64,000 nt of DNA from contig NZ_CAJQZC010000015.1 of assembly GCF_907164555.1 (NCBI RefSeq), positions 1 through 64,000 of the forward strand, written 5' to 3'. The notes under the pieces were generated by a model. The model was given only the letters and a program-made list of their open reading frames with translations. It searched no databases and was not told where the DNA came from. The position numbers and the translations under genes are program-made. This DNA is from Paraburkholderia saeva. Its GTDB lineage: Bacteria > Pseudomonadota > Gammaproteobacteria > Burkholderiales > Burkholderiaceae. This document shows, in pieces, positions 54,751 through 63,871 of the stretch. Numbering within the stretch: position 1 is the stretch's first letter; the number at the start of each line of letters is the position of its first letter.

Positions 54751-55944
54751 TCAAGCAGGGCTAAAAGCCCGGGACCTGTCCAACTGAGGCGTTTGCACAG
54801 GCGAATAGCGCAAGGTGCTGCCCTCGTCGCCGAGGTAGAAGGTGATGTCGAGGGTCAGTGCATCGACGTCATATTGGGAGTTCCACAATGTCCGGACCTC
54901 CATGCCTTCCGATGCCACCGGGAAGCGAACCGCGGCCGCTGCGTCGGCGATTTCCACCGTGGTGAGCGCGCGATCGCCGATGCGCTCCGTGAGGGCTCGC
55001 ATTCGCTGATAGGTGAGGCCGTGGCCAGCCTCGTCCGGAAGATCGACGACTGACGGGAATCGGGCCAGCTCATGGTTGGTTACGACTTGCGGTTTGCCAT
55101 TGCCGGAAATCGTCGTAGCCCCCTTTGCTGCGAATGGTTCCCACACCACGGAGGCCCCCGTCCGGTCCGCGATGATGAAATGGCACGGGAGTGTCGCTAC
55201 GTAGTGCTCGAGCCTCGCGAGCCGTTCAAGTGCCTCGTCCACGTTCGCGCAGGTTTCCAGCAGATAGCAAGGCACTTCGAGTTCGTTGACACCGGGCTGC
55301 AACTCCATGGTCGGTGTCTTGCCTGCGGCGTCGAGATCGGCGAGCAGGGCGACAGCCAGCCCGGCGCTGTTGATGCCGTCAAGGCAGCCGCCGAGCAGAT
55401 CATAGGACCGCACCTGCAACGTGGCGTATCCCGAATCCGGGTAACTCTCGATCACATAGGGACGGGCAGTCATCGGCAATTGACCGGGGGCGCGCGGAGG
55501 AGCAGGCGACATCGATGCGCCGTTCGCCGCGAAGGCTGCGATGAACTCACCGAGCGTACCCGTGCTGAAGTCGTAGTTGCGGCTGAGACGTCCCCGGCCA
55601 TCGGACGTGTGCCTGGGCGGATGCCACGACGCAGAGCAGGCACCAAGCGACATCAGATACGGCACTTCACCGAGGTCGAACGTGTCGTCTTCGTAGGCCA
55701 GGCCACAGGCCAATGCAGCGCCGCGCATGCGGGCGGCGTGGGTAGGCCAGTGTTCGGCGAACCAGGCCTTGCGCGCACGCACCCGTGCCGAATCATGGAC
55801 GGGCTCGGGTTGCCAGCCGTAGCGCTCGGCGGCGATCGCTGCGAGGTGGCGGCCAATCTCCTGATGAGGACCGCTCAAAACAAGTCGTCTGGGTTCTGAG
55901 AAGTCAGCGGGGCCACCTGCGAGAATCGTATCAACTTCAATCAT
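54751..55944 (-). CDS. C45-family Ntn hydrolase (acyltransferase/amidase-like)
   Basis: The 397-residue protein resembles the acyl-CoA:6-aminopenicillanic acid acyltransferase/C45 family. These enzymes cleave themselves before a catalytic cysteine and hydrolyse linear amide bonds. The likely nucleophile is C103 in MSLGACSASWHP, and the following RNYDFSTGT block matches the family's active-site loop. ATG 55944 is the natural start, with a weak GGAAAA site. It is co-directional with the MFS gene. An amide or N-acyl compound is a plausible substrate; beta-lactam chemistry is not implied. Confidence 0.75.
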   Translation of the reverse strand: MIEVDTILAGGPADFSEPRRLVLSGPHQEIGRHLAAIAAERYGWQPEPVHDSARVRARKAWFAEHWPTHAARMRGAALACGLAYEDDTFDLGEVPYLMSLGACSASWHPPRHTSDGRGRLSRNYDFSTGTLGEFIAAFAANGASMSPAPPRAPGQLPMTARPYVIESYPDSGYATLQVRSYDLLGGCLDGINSAGLAVALLADLDAAGKTPTMELQPGVNELEVPCYLLETCANVDEALERLARLEHYVATLPCHFIIADRTGASVVWEPFAAKGATTISGNGKPQVVTNHELARFPSVVDLPDEAGHGLTYQRMRALTERIGDRALTTVEIADAAAAVRFPVASEGMEVRTLWNSQYDVDALTLDITFYLGDEGSTLRYSPVQTPQLDRSRAFSPA

Positions 55945-56433
55945 GTGATTTTCCAAGAAGGCATTGCGTAATAGAGGCGGCGTCACCGGAGCCATGCAGC
56001 GGCGGCTCCCTTGCGTGACGTTACTGGGCTATATCCCGGTCGGGCCGTTCACAATCTCCGCCACATGTCGCGCCATTCCGCTCCGGACGTTGTAGCGGTT
56101 TATGGTCCGAGCCACCCTCGCGCTGCATAATTTTGTTGTTAGATATGCTTAATTTATGGCGAGGCAGTGACGTGTCTGCATAGATTTTGGGGCAGTCATC
56201 GCGGGAACTACATTACGCGCCTGGCCGAAGCCGATAAAGCACCCACGGGGAACGTGGCGTTCCCCGAATGGAACGATCCGCGGTGAGGCATTACCGGCCT
56301 GATTCTTAATTCATTCTCGTTCGGGAAAACCCGACGCGAAGCAAGCTTTGAAACTACGACTGCGAGCTTCGAGACGCGACAAACGGGAAAGGGCATGTGC
56401 TGGGGCGCTGTCAGGTTGGTAGGGATGCGGTGC
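55945..56433. promoter_or_regulatory. 489-base promoter region of the amidase/MFS unit
   Basis: No gene is recognised. The region holds a composite operator at 56249-56275 and an AT-rich part at 56125-56160 (TTAGATATGCTTAATTTATG) that could contain the promoter. The left end next to the aldehyde dehydrogenase stop is GC-rich and featureless. Confidence 0.4.
56249..56275 (-). promoter_or_regulatory. Composite operator copy B (upstream of amidase/MFS genes)
   Basis: Read on the minus strand, towards the amidase gene: CGTTCC, 6 nt, GGAACG, 3 nt, CGTTCC. All three half-sites are perfect. The same arrangement is found at 58086-58112 and 63478-63504. Confidence 0.7.
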
Positions 56434-57909
56434 TCAGAATGGCATCTTCTCCGCGGCGGGACGCACAGTGACCCACTGCCACTGCGTATATTCATCGTGA
56501 TCGGCGGGGCCGCCCATACTGCCGCCGTTGCCGGACTGACCGCGGCCGCCGAACGGATTCGTGCCTTCGTCGGCAACCGTGTGCGCATTGATATGGAGTA
56601 CCCCCGTGCGCAACATTTCGCCGATGCCCATCGCGCGTGCGAGGTCCTTGCCGATGACGCCCGCGGACAACCCGTAACGGGTCTGGTTTGCGAGCGCAAT
56701 AGCCTCTTCGTCCGTTTCGAATGTCGAAACGGACGCTACCGGCCCGAAGATCTCCTCGTCGAACGCAGGCATGCCGGGCTTCACGTTGGTCAATACTGTC
56801 GGCCGGTAGAACAGCCGGTCATGTGTGCCTCCGGCAGCAAGTGTGGCGCCGCTGTCCACGCTTGCGGTCACGATGCGATGGACATTCGCAACCTGGCGCG
56901 CGTTGATGAGGGGGCCCAATGCGACTCCGTCGTCGAGCGGATTGCCAACGCGCAACCGGTTAGCCTTTTCGACGAGGCGTTCGATGAACGCGTCGGCGAT
57001 ATCCCGATGCACGAGGATCTTGCCCGTCGCCATGCAGATCTGCCCCTGGTGGAACCAGGCGCCGAAGGCGGCGTTGCTGGCGGCTACGTCAAGATCGGCA
57101 TCGGGGAGCACGATCAACGCGTTCTTGCCGCCGAGCTCCAGCGAAACCTTCTTCAGATGCCGGCCCGCAAGCTCGCCCACCGCGCGACCGGCGGCGGTGG
57201 ACCCCGTGAATGCAATCATGCCGACCTCGTGCGCTGCCACGAGCGCGATGCCGGCATCGCTCCGGCCCGGTAATACCTGAAGCACGCCGCCTGGCAGGCC
57301 GGCGGCCTCAAAGGCTTGCGCCAGGATGTAACCGCCCGAAACGGGAGTCTGCGGGTCGGGCTTGAGCACGACCGCGTTGCCGAGCGCGAGCGCGGGCGCC
57401 ACCGAGCGCATCGAGAGAATGAGCGGAAAGTTGAACGGCGAGATCACGCCGACAACGCCATGCGGGACGCGCCGTGCGTAGCTGTGGCGTCCCCCCGACG
57501 ACGGCAGCACGAGCCCCGGCGGTTGAAGCGGCAGCCCCGATGTGATATTCAGCAGATTGATCGCCTCATGAACTTCGAGCGTCGCCTTGGGCAGTACGCT
57601 CCCGGACTCGCGCGCGATGTATCGGGCGAGATCGTCGGTATGTTGCTCCATCCACAATGCTGCGCGACGGAATACGGCGGACCGCTCGCGCGGCGGCAAC
57701 GCGCCCCATGCCTCCTGCGCCAGCGCCGCGCTGCAACATGCCGCCTCCATCGCGGCCGCGTTCGCCATGCCGACGCGTGTGAGTACTTCGCCCGTGGCCG
57801 GTTCGACCACGTCGGCCACTTCGCCCGACGAATACAACGTCCCTTCGGTACCGCCAAACAGCTTGCCGTGCCAGCGGGTGATGTCAAAGTGTTCGGATCC
57901 AGCGCTCAT
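56434..57909 (-). CDS. NAD-dependent benzaldehyde/vanillin-type aldehyde dehydrogenase
   Basis: The 491-residue aldehyde dehydrogenase is close to XylC/benzaldehyde dehydrogenases in wording (GVVGVISPFNFPLILSMRSV and DEGTNPFGGRGQSGNGGSMG). Key residues are N160, K183, E258 (VSLELGGKNA) and C292 (FHQGQICMATGK). It is divergent from the carotenoid/stilbene-cleaving oxygenase, so it probably oxidises an aromatic aldehyde released by that enzyme. Confidence 0.87.
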   Translation of the reverse strand: MSAGSEHFDITRWHGKLFGGTEGTLYSSGEVADVVEPATGEVLTRVGMANAAAMEAACCSAALAQEAWGALPPRERSAVFRRAALWMEQHTDDLARYIARESGSVLPKATLEVHEAINLLNITSGLPLQPPGLVLPSSGGRHSYARRVPHGVVGVISPFNFPLILSMRSVAPALALGNAVVLKPDPQTPVSGGYILAQAFEAAGLPGGVLQVLPGRSDAGIALVAAHEVGMIAFTGSTAAGRAVGELAGRHLKKVSLELGGKNALIVLPDADLDVAASNAAFGAWFHQGQICMATGKILVHRDIADAFIERLVEKANRLRVGNPLDDGVALGPLINARQVANVHRIVTASVDSGATLAAGGTHDRLFYRPTVLTNVKPGMPAFDEEIFGPVASVSTFETDEEAIALANQTRYGLSAGVIGKDLARAMGIGEMLRTGVLHINAHTVADEGTNPFGGRGQSGNGGSMGGPADHDEYTQWQWVTVRPAAEKMPF

Positions 57910-58085
57910 GCAATCGTCTCCTTGCTAAATGGAAATGCGCCGGCTCCCAAGGCCGGCACGGGGCACAGTTATATCGCAGCAACGGCTTGTCGCGTAACGT
58001 TTCGAAGCACATGCAAGCGGCGGTTCTAAGGACTATCCCCAAGTGCATGAAGCGACCTCCGTACGTGGTGGGCGTTGCGGGCCGT

Positions 58086-58112
58086 CGTTCCGGAGCGGGA
58101 ACGTTGTGTTCC
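58086..58112 (+). promoter_or_regulatory. Composite operator copy A (upstream of the oxygenase gene)
   Basis: CGTTCC (58086-58091), 6 nt, GGAACG (58098-58103), 3 nt, TGTTCC (58107-58112). It has the same order and spacing as the other two copies, with one mismatch in the third half-site. It lies 82 bases before the oxygenase start in the divergent promoter shared with the aldehyde dehydrogenase. Confidence 0.7.
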
Positions 58113-58194
58113 TGCTCGCCGGTTCCTCCGCGTGCCTCGCTCGCGTAGCCTGCGGGCTCGAATCGCTTGACGCGCACCAAGGAGGCATGACCCG

Positions 58195-59739
58195 ATGGAT
58201 ATTCTCGACCCGACGAAACCCCAGGCGGATACGGGCGCCGTTCCCGAACACCAGGCCGCATTTAACTCGCTGAAGGCCGAAGTCGATCTGCCCGCGCTTG
58301 AGATTGAGGGCGCGTTTCCGCAATGGCTCGATGGCGCATTGTTCAGAAACGGCCCGGGCCTGTTCGAAGCCGGCGACGATCTGCTCCGTCATCAGTTCGA
58401 CGGCCCGGCCATGTTTCATCGCTTCGGTTTTCACAACGGCCAGGTCAGCTACCTGAACCGCTTCTGCCGTTCGCCGATGTATACGCACATCGAGAAGCAT
58501 CACAGCCTCGGTCACTTTACGTTCGGCACGCCAGTGAGCTCTCAGGTCTTGCAGCGTCTTCTAGACGAGGCGATACACGGCGAGGTGCCGTCGGTCAATC
58601 CGAGCGTCGCATTCATCGATATCGGCGGCCACTTCTATGCAACGACCGACAGCAGCACGCTACCCGTTCGCCTCGACCCCGAAACGCTGGGCACGCTGAA
58701 GCCGCTCATCTGGGACGACGCGCTCCAGACGCATGACTGCGCAGGCAACGCGGTCAACCAGTGGCGCATGCGCGCCACGACAGGGCACTGGCATCGCCAC
58801 CCTCGCGACGGTAGTGCGATCAACTACTTCATCCAGCATGCGCATGGCGAGTTTGGTGAGTCATACAACTTCTTTCGCGTGCCGAAGGGCAGCGTGACGC
58901 GCGAGCCGATCGCCTCGATCCCGACCGACCAGTCCGCGTTCATTCACGCGTTTTGCGTCACCGAGCGCTACATCATCCTGCCCGAGTCGCCATTGCGCGT
59001 GGATGCAGCGCGCTATGGGAGCGGTGGTTCGGTCGCCAGCTCGGTGTACTGGCGAAACGGCACGCCGATGTATCTGCACATCATCGACATCGACGAGAAG
59101 CGCCTCGTGCGTACGATCGAAGTGCGACCCTCGTATGTGATGCACACGGTGAACGCCTATGAAGACGGTGACGAGATCGTGCTCGACATGGCCGTCTACG
59201 ACGACGGCAATCACGTATGGGAGCTCGGCCTCGATCCCGCGCTGCGCCCCCCCGGCGGGATGTTTGCCGAGGCGCGCGCACCCGAACTGCGCAGCCACGC
59301 AAAGCCTTACCGATATCGTCTGAATCCTCAAACGGGCGCCGTGACGGAGACGCTGATCGCGGAGGTGTGCGTCGAACTCCCGACTGTCGACTATGCACAG
59401 CGCAACGGCTTGCCCTACGGCCGTTTCTATGCGACGGGCATCGACCAGCGCCCGACTTCGCGGTTCTACAACCAGTTGTCCTCGTTCGATCTGACCACCG
59501 GCGACTACCGGACCTATGGCGTCGACAAGCACTATCTGGGCGAACCCGTATTCGTACCGCGCCCGGGCCGCACGACAGAAGCGGACGGGGTGCTGCTGTC
59601 GGTGGGGCTGGACGGCACGGCGGGTCACTCGTATCTGCTCGCGCTCGAACCCGCGACGCTCCAACCCATTGCGAAGGCCCTCGTGCCGCATGCAGTACCG
59701 TCGGGCTTTCACGGCTACTTCGTCGGAGGTCGCGCATGA
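58195..59739 (+). CDS. Carotenoid/lignostilbene-type cleavage oxygenase
   Basis: The 514-residue protein is a seven-bladed carotenoid cleavage oxygenase that splits a C=C bond with Fe(II) and O2. Family wording is present (EIEGAFPQWLDGALFRNGPG, then FDGPAMFHRFGFHNGQVSYL). Candidate iron histidines are H202 (WHRHPRDG), H251 (FIHAFCVTE), H317 (YVMHTVNAYEDGD) and H506 (SGFHGYF). AAGGAGG lies eight bases before ATG. The neighbouring aldehyde dehydrogenases favour a stilbene-like or propenylphenol substrate that yields aromatic aldehydes, though apocarotenoids are possible. Confidence 0.88.
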   Translation: MDILDPTKPQADTGAVPEHQAAFNSLKAEVDLPALEIEGAFPQWLDGALFRNGPGLFEAGDDLLRHQFDGPAMFHRFGFHNGQVSYLNRFCRSPMYTHIEKHHSLGHFTFGTPVSSQVLQRLLDEAIHGEVPSVNPSVAFIDIGGHFYATTDSSTLPVRLDPETLGTLKPLIWDDALQTHDCAGNAVNQWRMRATTGHWHRHPRDGSAINYFIQHAHGEFGESYNFFRVPKGSVTREPIASIPTDQSAFIHAFCVTERYIILPESPLRVDAARYGSGGSVASSVYWRNGTPMYLHIIDIDEKRLVRTIEVRPSYVMHTVNAYEDGDEIVLDMAVYDDGNHVWELGLDPALRPPGGMFAEARAPELRSHAKPYRYRLNPQTGAVTETLIAEVCVELPTVDYAQRNGLPYGRFYATGIDQRPTSRFYNQLSSFDLTTGDYRTYGVDKHYLGEPVFVPRPGRTTEADGVLLSVGLDGTAGHSYLLALEPATLQPIAKALVPHAVPSGFHGYFVGGRA

Positions 59740-61217
59740 GTACAGTCTTCGACCGCGTTGCGCTGTCGCGGCCCGATCTGTTGCACGACCGCTGCTATGT
59801 GGATGGCCAGTGGATTGCGGCCGATCACGGCAAGACTTTCGATGTCCACGACCCCGCGACCGGGCGGACGCTCGCGGCGGTGCCCATGCTGTCCGCGCAC
59901 CAGGTCGAGCAGGCGATTGCTTGCGCTGACACCGCACTGCACGCCTGGCGCGAGCAGACCGCCGGACACCGCGCGCAGGTGCTGCGCCGCTGGTTCGACC
60001 TGATGCAACAGCACGCCGGCGACCTTGCCGCGATTGTGACGCAGGAAAACGGCAAGCCGCTTGCCGAGGCGAAGGGGGAAGTGGCTTACGCGGCGTCGTT
60101 TATCGAGTGGTTCGCCGAGGAGGCGCGGCGCACCTACGGCGATGTGATCCCTGCGCCGCAGCCCAACCGGACCATTAACGTCATCAAGCAGCCGGTCGGG
60201 GTGTGCGCCGCGATTACGCCCTGGAATTTCCCGCTCGCGATGGTGACGCGCAAAGTGGGCCCGGCGCTGGCGGCCGGTTGCACGGTCGTGCTCAAGCCGG
60301 CGGAACAGACACCGCTCTCGGCGTTCGCGCTGGCCTGTCTCGCCCACGAAGCCGGCGTGCCGCGAGGCGTATTCAACGTCGTGACCGGTGATCCGCGCAC
60401 GGTCGGCGGCGTGCTGACCGCGAGCAGCACGGTTCGCAAGCTGTCTTTCACGGGCTCGACCGCGGTGGGCGTGATGCTGATGGAGCAGTGCGCGCCCACG
60501 ATGAAGCGGCTGTCGCTCGAACTGGGCGGCAACGCGCCCGTCATCGTTTTCGACGACGCCGACCTCGACATCGCGGTAGAAGGCACGATGATGGCCAAGT
60601 TCCGCAACAGCGGGCAAAGCTGCGTGGGCGCGAATCGCATCTACGTGCAGCGCGGGCTCTACGATGCGTTCGCCGTGAAACTGGCCGTGCGTGTCGCGCA
60701 GCTGAAGGTGGGCAACGGTTTCGAAGCGGGTGTTGACCTCGGGCCGCTGATCGACGCGCGGGCCGTCGCCAAGGTCGAGCGGCATCTCGACGATGCGCGC
60801 TCGCGCGGCGCACGCGTGCTCGTGGGCGGCGGCCGTCATTCGCTGGGCCCGACGTTCTTCGAGCCGACCTTGATCGTCGATGTGCCGCCGGACTCGCTGA
60901 TCGCGTCGGAAGAAACATTCGGGCCGCTGGCGGCATTGACGCCGTTCGACACGCTCGACGAAGGCATCGCGCTCGCGAACGATACGCCGTTCGGCCTCGC
61001 GGCCTATCTCTTCACCAACGATCTGGCGCGTGCGCTGCGTGTCAGCGAACGGCTGGAATCGGGCATGGTCGGCGTCAATACCGGCCTGATATCGAGTGCG
61101 GTGGGGCCGTTTGGCGGCATCAAGATGTCGGGTCTGGGGCGCGAGGGATCGAAGTACGGCATCGACGAATATCTGGAGACCAAATACATCTGCCTCGACA
61201 GCGCGGCCGCGAAGTAA
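59736..61217 (+). CDS. NAD(P)-dependent succinate-semialdehyde-type dehydrogenase
   Basis: The 493-residue aldehyde dehydrogenase is GabD-like (VIKQPVGVCAAITPWNFPLA, then GGIKMSGLGREGSKYGIDEY). The active site has N164, E262 (LSLELGGNAP) and C296 (NSGQSCVGAN). Its start overlaps the oxygenase stop as ATGA, so the two are translated together. It may oxidise the second aldehyde released by cleavage. The GabD wording shows fold, not the true substrate. Confidence 0.9.
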   Translation: MSTVFDRVALSRPDLLHDRCYVDGQWIAADHGKTFDVHDPATGRTLAAVPMLSAHQVEQAIACADTALHAWREQTAGHRAQVLRRWFDLMQQHAGDLAAIVTQENGKPLAEAKGEVAYAASFIEWFAEEARRTYGDVIPAPQPNRTINVIKQPVGVCAAITPWNFPLAMVTRKVGPALAAGCTVVLKPAEQTPLSAFALACLAHEAGVPRGVFNVVTGDPRTVGGVLTASSTVRKLSFTGSTAVGVMLMEQCAPTMKRLSLELGGNAPVIVFDDADLDIAVEGTMMAKFRNSGQSCVGANRIYVQRGLYDAFAVKLAVRVAQLKVGNGFEAGVDLGPLIDARAVAKVERHLDDARSRGARVLVGGGRHSLGPTFFEPTLIVDVPPDSLIASEETFGPLAALTPFDTLDEGIALANDTPFGLAAYLFTNDLARALRVSERLESGMVGVNTGLISSAVGPFGGIKMSGLGREGSKYGIDEYLETKYICLDSAAAK

Positions 61218-61254
61218 GGACGGGCGTCGGCATCAGACAGACAAGGACCTATCG

Positions 61255-62388
61255 ATGGAAAAAACGACACTCAAGGACCTGCCGCTCTTCAACGGTCAGC
61301 CGCAGCACGAAACGCTCGCCAACATGAAGTTCATGCTTCCCACGCGGCGCATGGAGCCGGCCGCGCGGCCCTGGCAATTCGGCGCGGGTATGCCGGCCGA
61401 ACTGCCGCCCGCGTACGAGTTCGACGGCGCGCGGCGCGAGAGCGCCGCGTTTCTCGCGGACACGGACACATCCGCGCTGCTCGTGCTGAAGGCGGGTGAG
61501 ATCCGCCACGAGCAGTACTGGCTGACCGGTGGCCCGGACGTGCAGTGGATTTCGTTCTCGGTGGCGAAGAGCTTCGTGTCGGCGCTCGTCGGGATCGCGA
61601 TTGCGGAGGGCTTCATTGCGGGACTCGACTCGCCGATCAGCGACTACGTGTCTGTGCCGCCGGGCTCCGCCTACGACGGTGTGATGATCAAGGACGTCCT
61701 GCAGATGTCCTCGGGCGCCCGCTGGGACGAGACCTATAGCGACCCCGGCTCGGAGGTGTTCCGGCTCGGCGCCGCGATGGGGCAGGGCGGCAGCCTGCTC
61801 GCGTTCGTGCGCGGTATGATTCGCGACACTACACCCGGCACGCTGTGCCGATACAACTCCGGCGATACGCAGATGCTCGGGCAACTGCTCGTCGCCGCAA
61901 CGGGCCGGTCGATCTCCGACTACATGCACGAGAAGCTGATGCGGCCGCTTGGCATGAATGCCGCCGGCTACTGGCTCATCGACAGCGCCGGCATGGAGAT
62001 GGCGTTCGCCGGCGTGAACCTCATTGCGCGCGACTTCGCGAAGCTCGGCGAGCTGTATCGCCGCGGCGGCATGTGGGACGGGCGCGAGGTCGTGCCTGCA
62101 GCGTGGGTCAGGGCGTCGGTCACCCCGGACGCGCCGCACCTGTTGCCCGGCAGCATCAAGTCAGTGCCGTTCGGTTACGGCTATCAGTGGTGGGTACCGG
62201 AAAGCGAGCGCGGCGAATTCCTCGCCGCCGGCGTCTACAACCAGTTCGTCTATGTCGATCCGTCGCGCGAGGTGGTGATCGTGAAGCTGTCGGCGAACCG
62301 GCGCTACGGCACCACGATGACCGAGGCCACCAACCGCCAGGTGGAGTCGGTGGCGCTTTTTCGCGCGATCGCAGGAGCGCTGGACTGA
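61255..62388 (+). CDS. Serine beta-lactamase-fold hydrolase (class C/EstB-like)
   Basis: The 377-residue protein has the SxxK motif S102-V-A-K105 and the YxN motif Y200-N-S of penicillin-binding-protein-fold esterases. ATG 61255 follows AAGGA. No signal peptide is seen, so it is cytoplasmic and more likely an esterase than a resistance enzyme. It is the third gene of the oxygenase operon, 37 bases after the dehydrogenase. A role in hydrolysing an ester form of the aromatic substrate is inference. Confidence 0.86.
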   Translation: MEKTTLKDLPLFNGQPQHETLANMKFMLPTRRMEPAARPWQFGAGMPAELPPAYEFDGARRESAAFLADTDTSALLVLKAGEIRHEQYWLTGGPDVQWISFSVAKSFVSALVGIAIAEGFIAGLDSPISDYVSVPPGSAYDGVMIKDVLQMSSGARWDETYSDPGSEVFRLGAAMGQGGSLLAFVRGMIRDTTPGTLCRYNSGDTQMLGQLLVAATGRSISDYMHEKLMRPLGMNAAGYWLIDSAGMEMAFAGVNLIARDFAKLGELYRRGGMWDGREVVPAAWVRASVTPDAPHLLPGSIKSVPFGYGYQWWVPESERGEFLAAGVYNQFVYVDPSREVVIVKLSANRRYGTTMTEATNRQVESVALFRAIAGALD

Positions 62389-62441
62389 CACCAGCACGTC
62401 ACTCATAATCTGCCGGAATCCAGGTCGTGATAGTGAGTGCC

Positions 62442-63341
62442 ATGCAGTGGGATGAACTCGAAGTCTTTTTGTGCGTTGCGGAACTGCGCAGCTTTACGCG
62501 CTGCGCCGAGCGGCTCGGCCGGCCCAAGTCCACCGTGAGCCGTGCCGTGGCTGCGCTCGAGGCGCGGCTCGGCGAGCGGCTGCTCGAGCGCTCGAGCCGG
62601 ACCGTGCGGCTGACCGATGCGGGCCGCGACCTGCTTGCGCGTGCGCAGCCGCTCGTCACCGACCTCAACGACATCCTCAACGAGCACGAGTCGTTGAGCG
62701 GGCGGCCGCGCGGTGTGCTGCGCATCGCGGCGTCTTATGAAATCGCGACGCAAAGCCTCCTCGACATCCTGCCGGATTTCCTTTCGACGTATCCCGAGCT
62801 GCAGGCCACCATCGAGATCACCCATCACCTTGTCGACCCTATCGAAGGCGGCTACGATCTGCTGCTCTATCAGAGCCAGATGCCGCTTCCTGATTCGTCC
62901 ATCGTCGCGCGGCATCTTTACGACGTGGAGTTCGGTATCTTTGCCGCGCCGTCGCTGATCCGCAAGTACGGCCTGCCGACATCGCCTGCCGACCTGCAAT
63001 CGTGGCCGATGGTCGCGACCAGCGTGGGTCAGGTATGGCAGTTCAAGCACGCGCCGACGGGCGCGATGCACTCGCTGGCGACGCAACCGCGCCTCGCCGT
63101 ACCGAGCGCGCAGGTGCGCCTGCGTTCCGCCGAAAAGGCCACTGGCGTGGCCGTGCTGCCCACGCTGCTCTGCAAGGACGCACTCGCGTCACGCCGTCTC
63201 GTGCGCATCCTTCCCGAGTTCGTGCCGGTTCCGCTGGCCATCTACGCGTTGCTGCCGAGTCGCAAGACCGTCCCGGCACGCGTGACGGCGCTGCTCAACG
63301 CGTTCGCAGAGCGCTTCGGCTCCGGGCGCACCCGGCGATAG
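62442..63341 (+). CDS. LysR-family transcriptional regulator
   Basis: The 299-residue regulator starts MQWDELEVFLCVAELRSFTR at ATG 62442; a GTG five codons earlier is also in frame. The HTH is at 18-40 (CAERLGRPKSTVSRAVAALE), and the effector domain runs from about 90. It lies 53 bases after the hydrolase gene on the same strand. It may regulate the oxygenase operon, but the palindromic composite operators there do not look like classical LysR T-N11-A sites. Confidence 0.88.
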   Translation: MQWDELEVFLCVAELRSFTRCAERLGRPKSTVSRAVAALEARLGERLLERSSRTVRLTDAGRDLLARAQPLVTDLNDILNEHESLSGRPRGVLRIAASYEIATQSLLDILPDFLSTYPELQATIEITHHLVDPIEGGYDLLLYQSQMPLPDSSIVARHLYDVEFGIFAAPSLIRKYGLPTSPADLQSWPMVATSVGQVWQFKHAPTGAMHSLATQPRLAVPSAQVRLRSAEKATGVAVLPTLLCKDALASRRLVRILPEFVPVPLAIYALLPSRKTVPARVTALLNAFAERFGSGRTRR

Positions 63342-63477
63342 CGCCGCATTCCTCTCTCATTCCCTATCTCGCGTCTCACGCGTCAAACATGCCGCGCCAT
63401 CCGACCGTCTCCGGCGTTCGGTACTTTTACCGATAGTTCACCCAACGATGGGTGCTGCGATGCAGGCCGCAGCGCAT

Positions 63478-63504
63478 TGTTTCCCGTACGGAACGCAGCG
63501 TTCC
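63478..63504 (+). promoter_or_regulatory. Composite operator copy C (upstream of MFS pseudogene and porin)
   Basis: TGTTTC (63478-63483, degenerate), 6 nt, GGAACG (63490-63495), 3 nt, CGTTCC (63499-63504). Order and spacing match copies A and B. It lies about 110 bases before the MFS pseudogene. Confidence 0.65.
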
Positions 63505-63615
63505 GGATCTCGCTTGAACGCGCTTATGTACCCGCGTAGCCTTGCGTCCAGACTGAAAGGATCGGCATGGACTGCCTAGTCCTGCTGTCTATGAGCCAAT
63601 GTACAGGAGACACAA

Positions 63616-63784
63616 ATGCAGCTACGCCACGAAAAGCGTGCTCAGACCGCGCAGCCACACGACACGGTATACGAGCGTAAGGTTCTTGACCTGCCGAGGC
63701 CGGAGCTTGAGGCGGGGACTTCAATTGGGGATGTTCTCGCTGTTCGGCATGGGCATTGCGCGAAAGTCGATGTGGCCGGTTTGA
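63616..63784 (+). pseudogene. Collapsed MFS transporter gene (internal deletion and frameshift)
   Basis: The 5' end reads MQLRHEKRAQTAQPHDTVYE then RKVLDL, which aligns with the start of the intact MFS protein encoded at 53343-54626 (MKWKLEKDSTKAKSHDTAYE, then WKVLVL). In another frame the sequence then continues RRGLQLGMFSLFGMGIA, matching RRGLNQGLQMGMFSIFGMGL near residue 155 of the intact protein. About 130 codons are missing, and the frame is shifted at the junction. The rest of the gene is absent. AGGAGACACAA still precedes the old start. Confidence 0.75.
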
Positions 63785-63871
63785 GTGTAATGCGTACGTA
63801 GTCCTGATTGTCGGAATCTGCGATCTATCGCATTCGTTCGATCCAATCTATCCCGTCAAAAAGATCCGATC

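Noticed and set aside
57941..57975. GCCGGC repeats near the aldehyde dehydrogenase start as an operator
   Set aside because: Short self-complementary GC words are frequent in this GC-rich sequence and have no special spacing here.
59217..61217. A 666-codon frame that would fuse an N-terminal extension to the GabD-like dehydrogenase
   Set aside because: The first 173 codons are a shadow of the oxygenase gene; the ATGA overlap at 59736 is the natural start.
62442..63341. The LysR protein as the obvious binder of the composite operators
   Set aside because: LysR sites usually follow T-N11-A; the three alternating GTTCC/GGAAC half-sites look more like an IclR- or other dimer-type site, so the link is left open.
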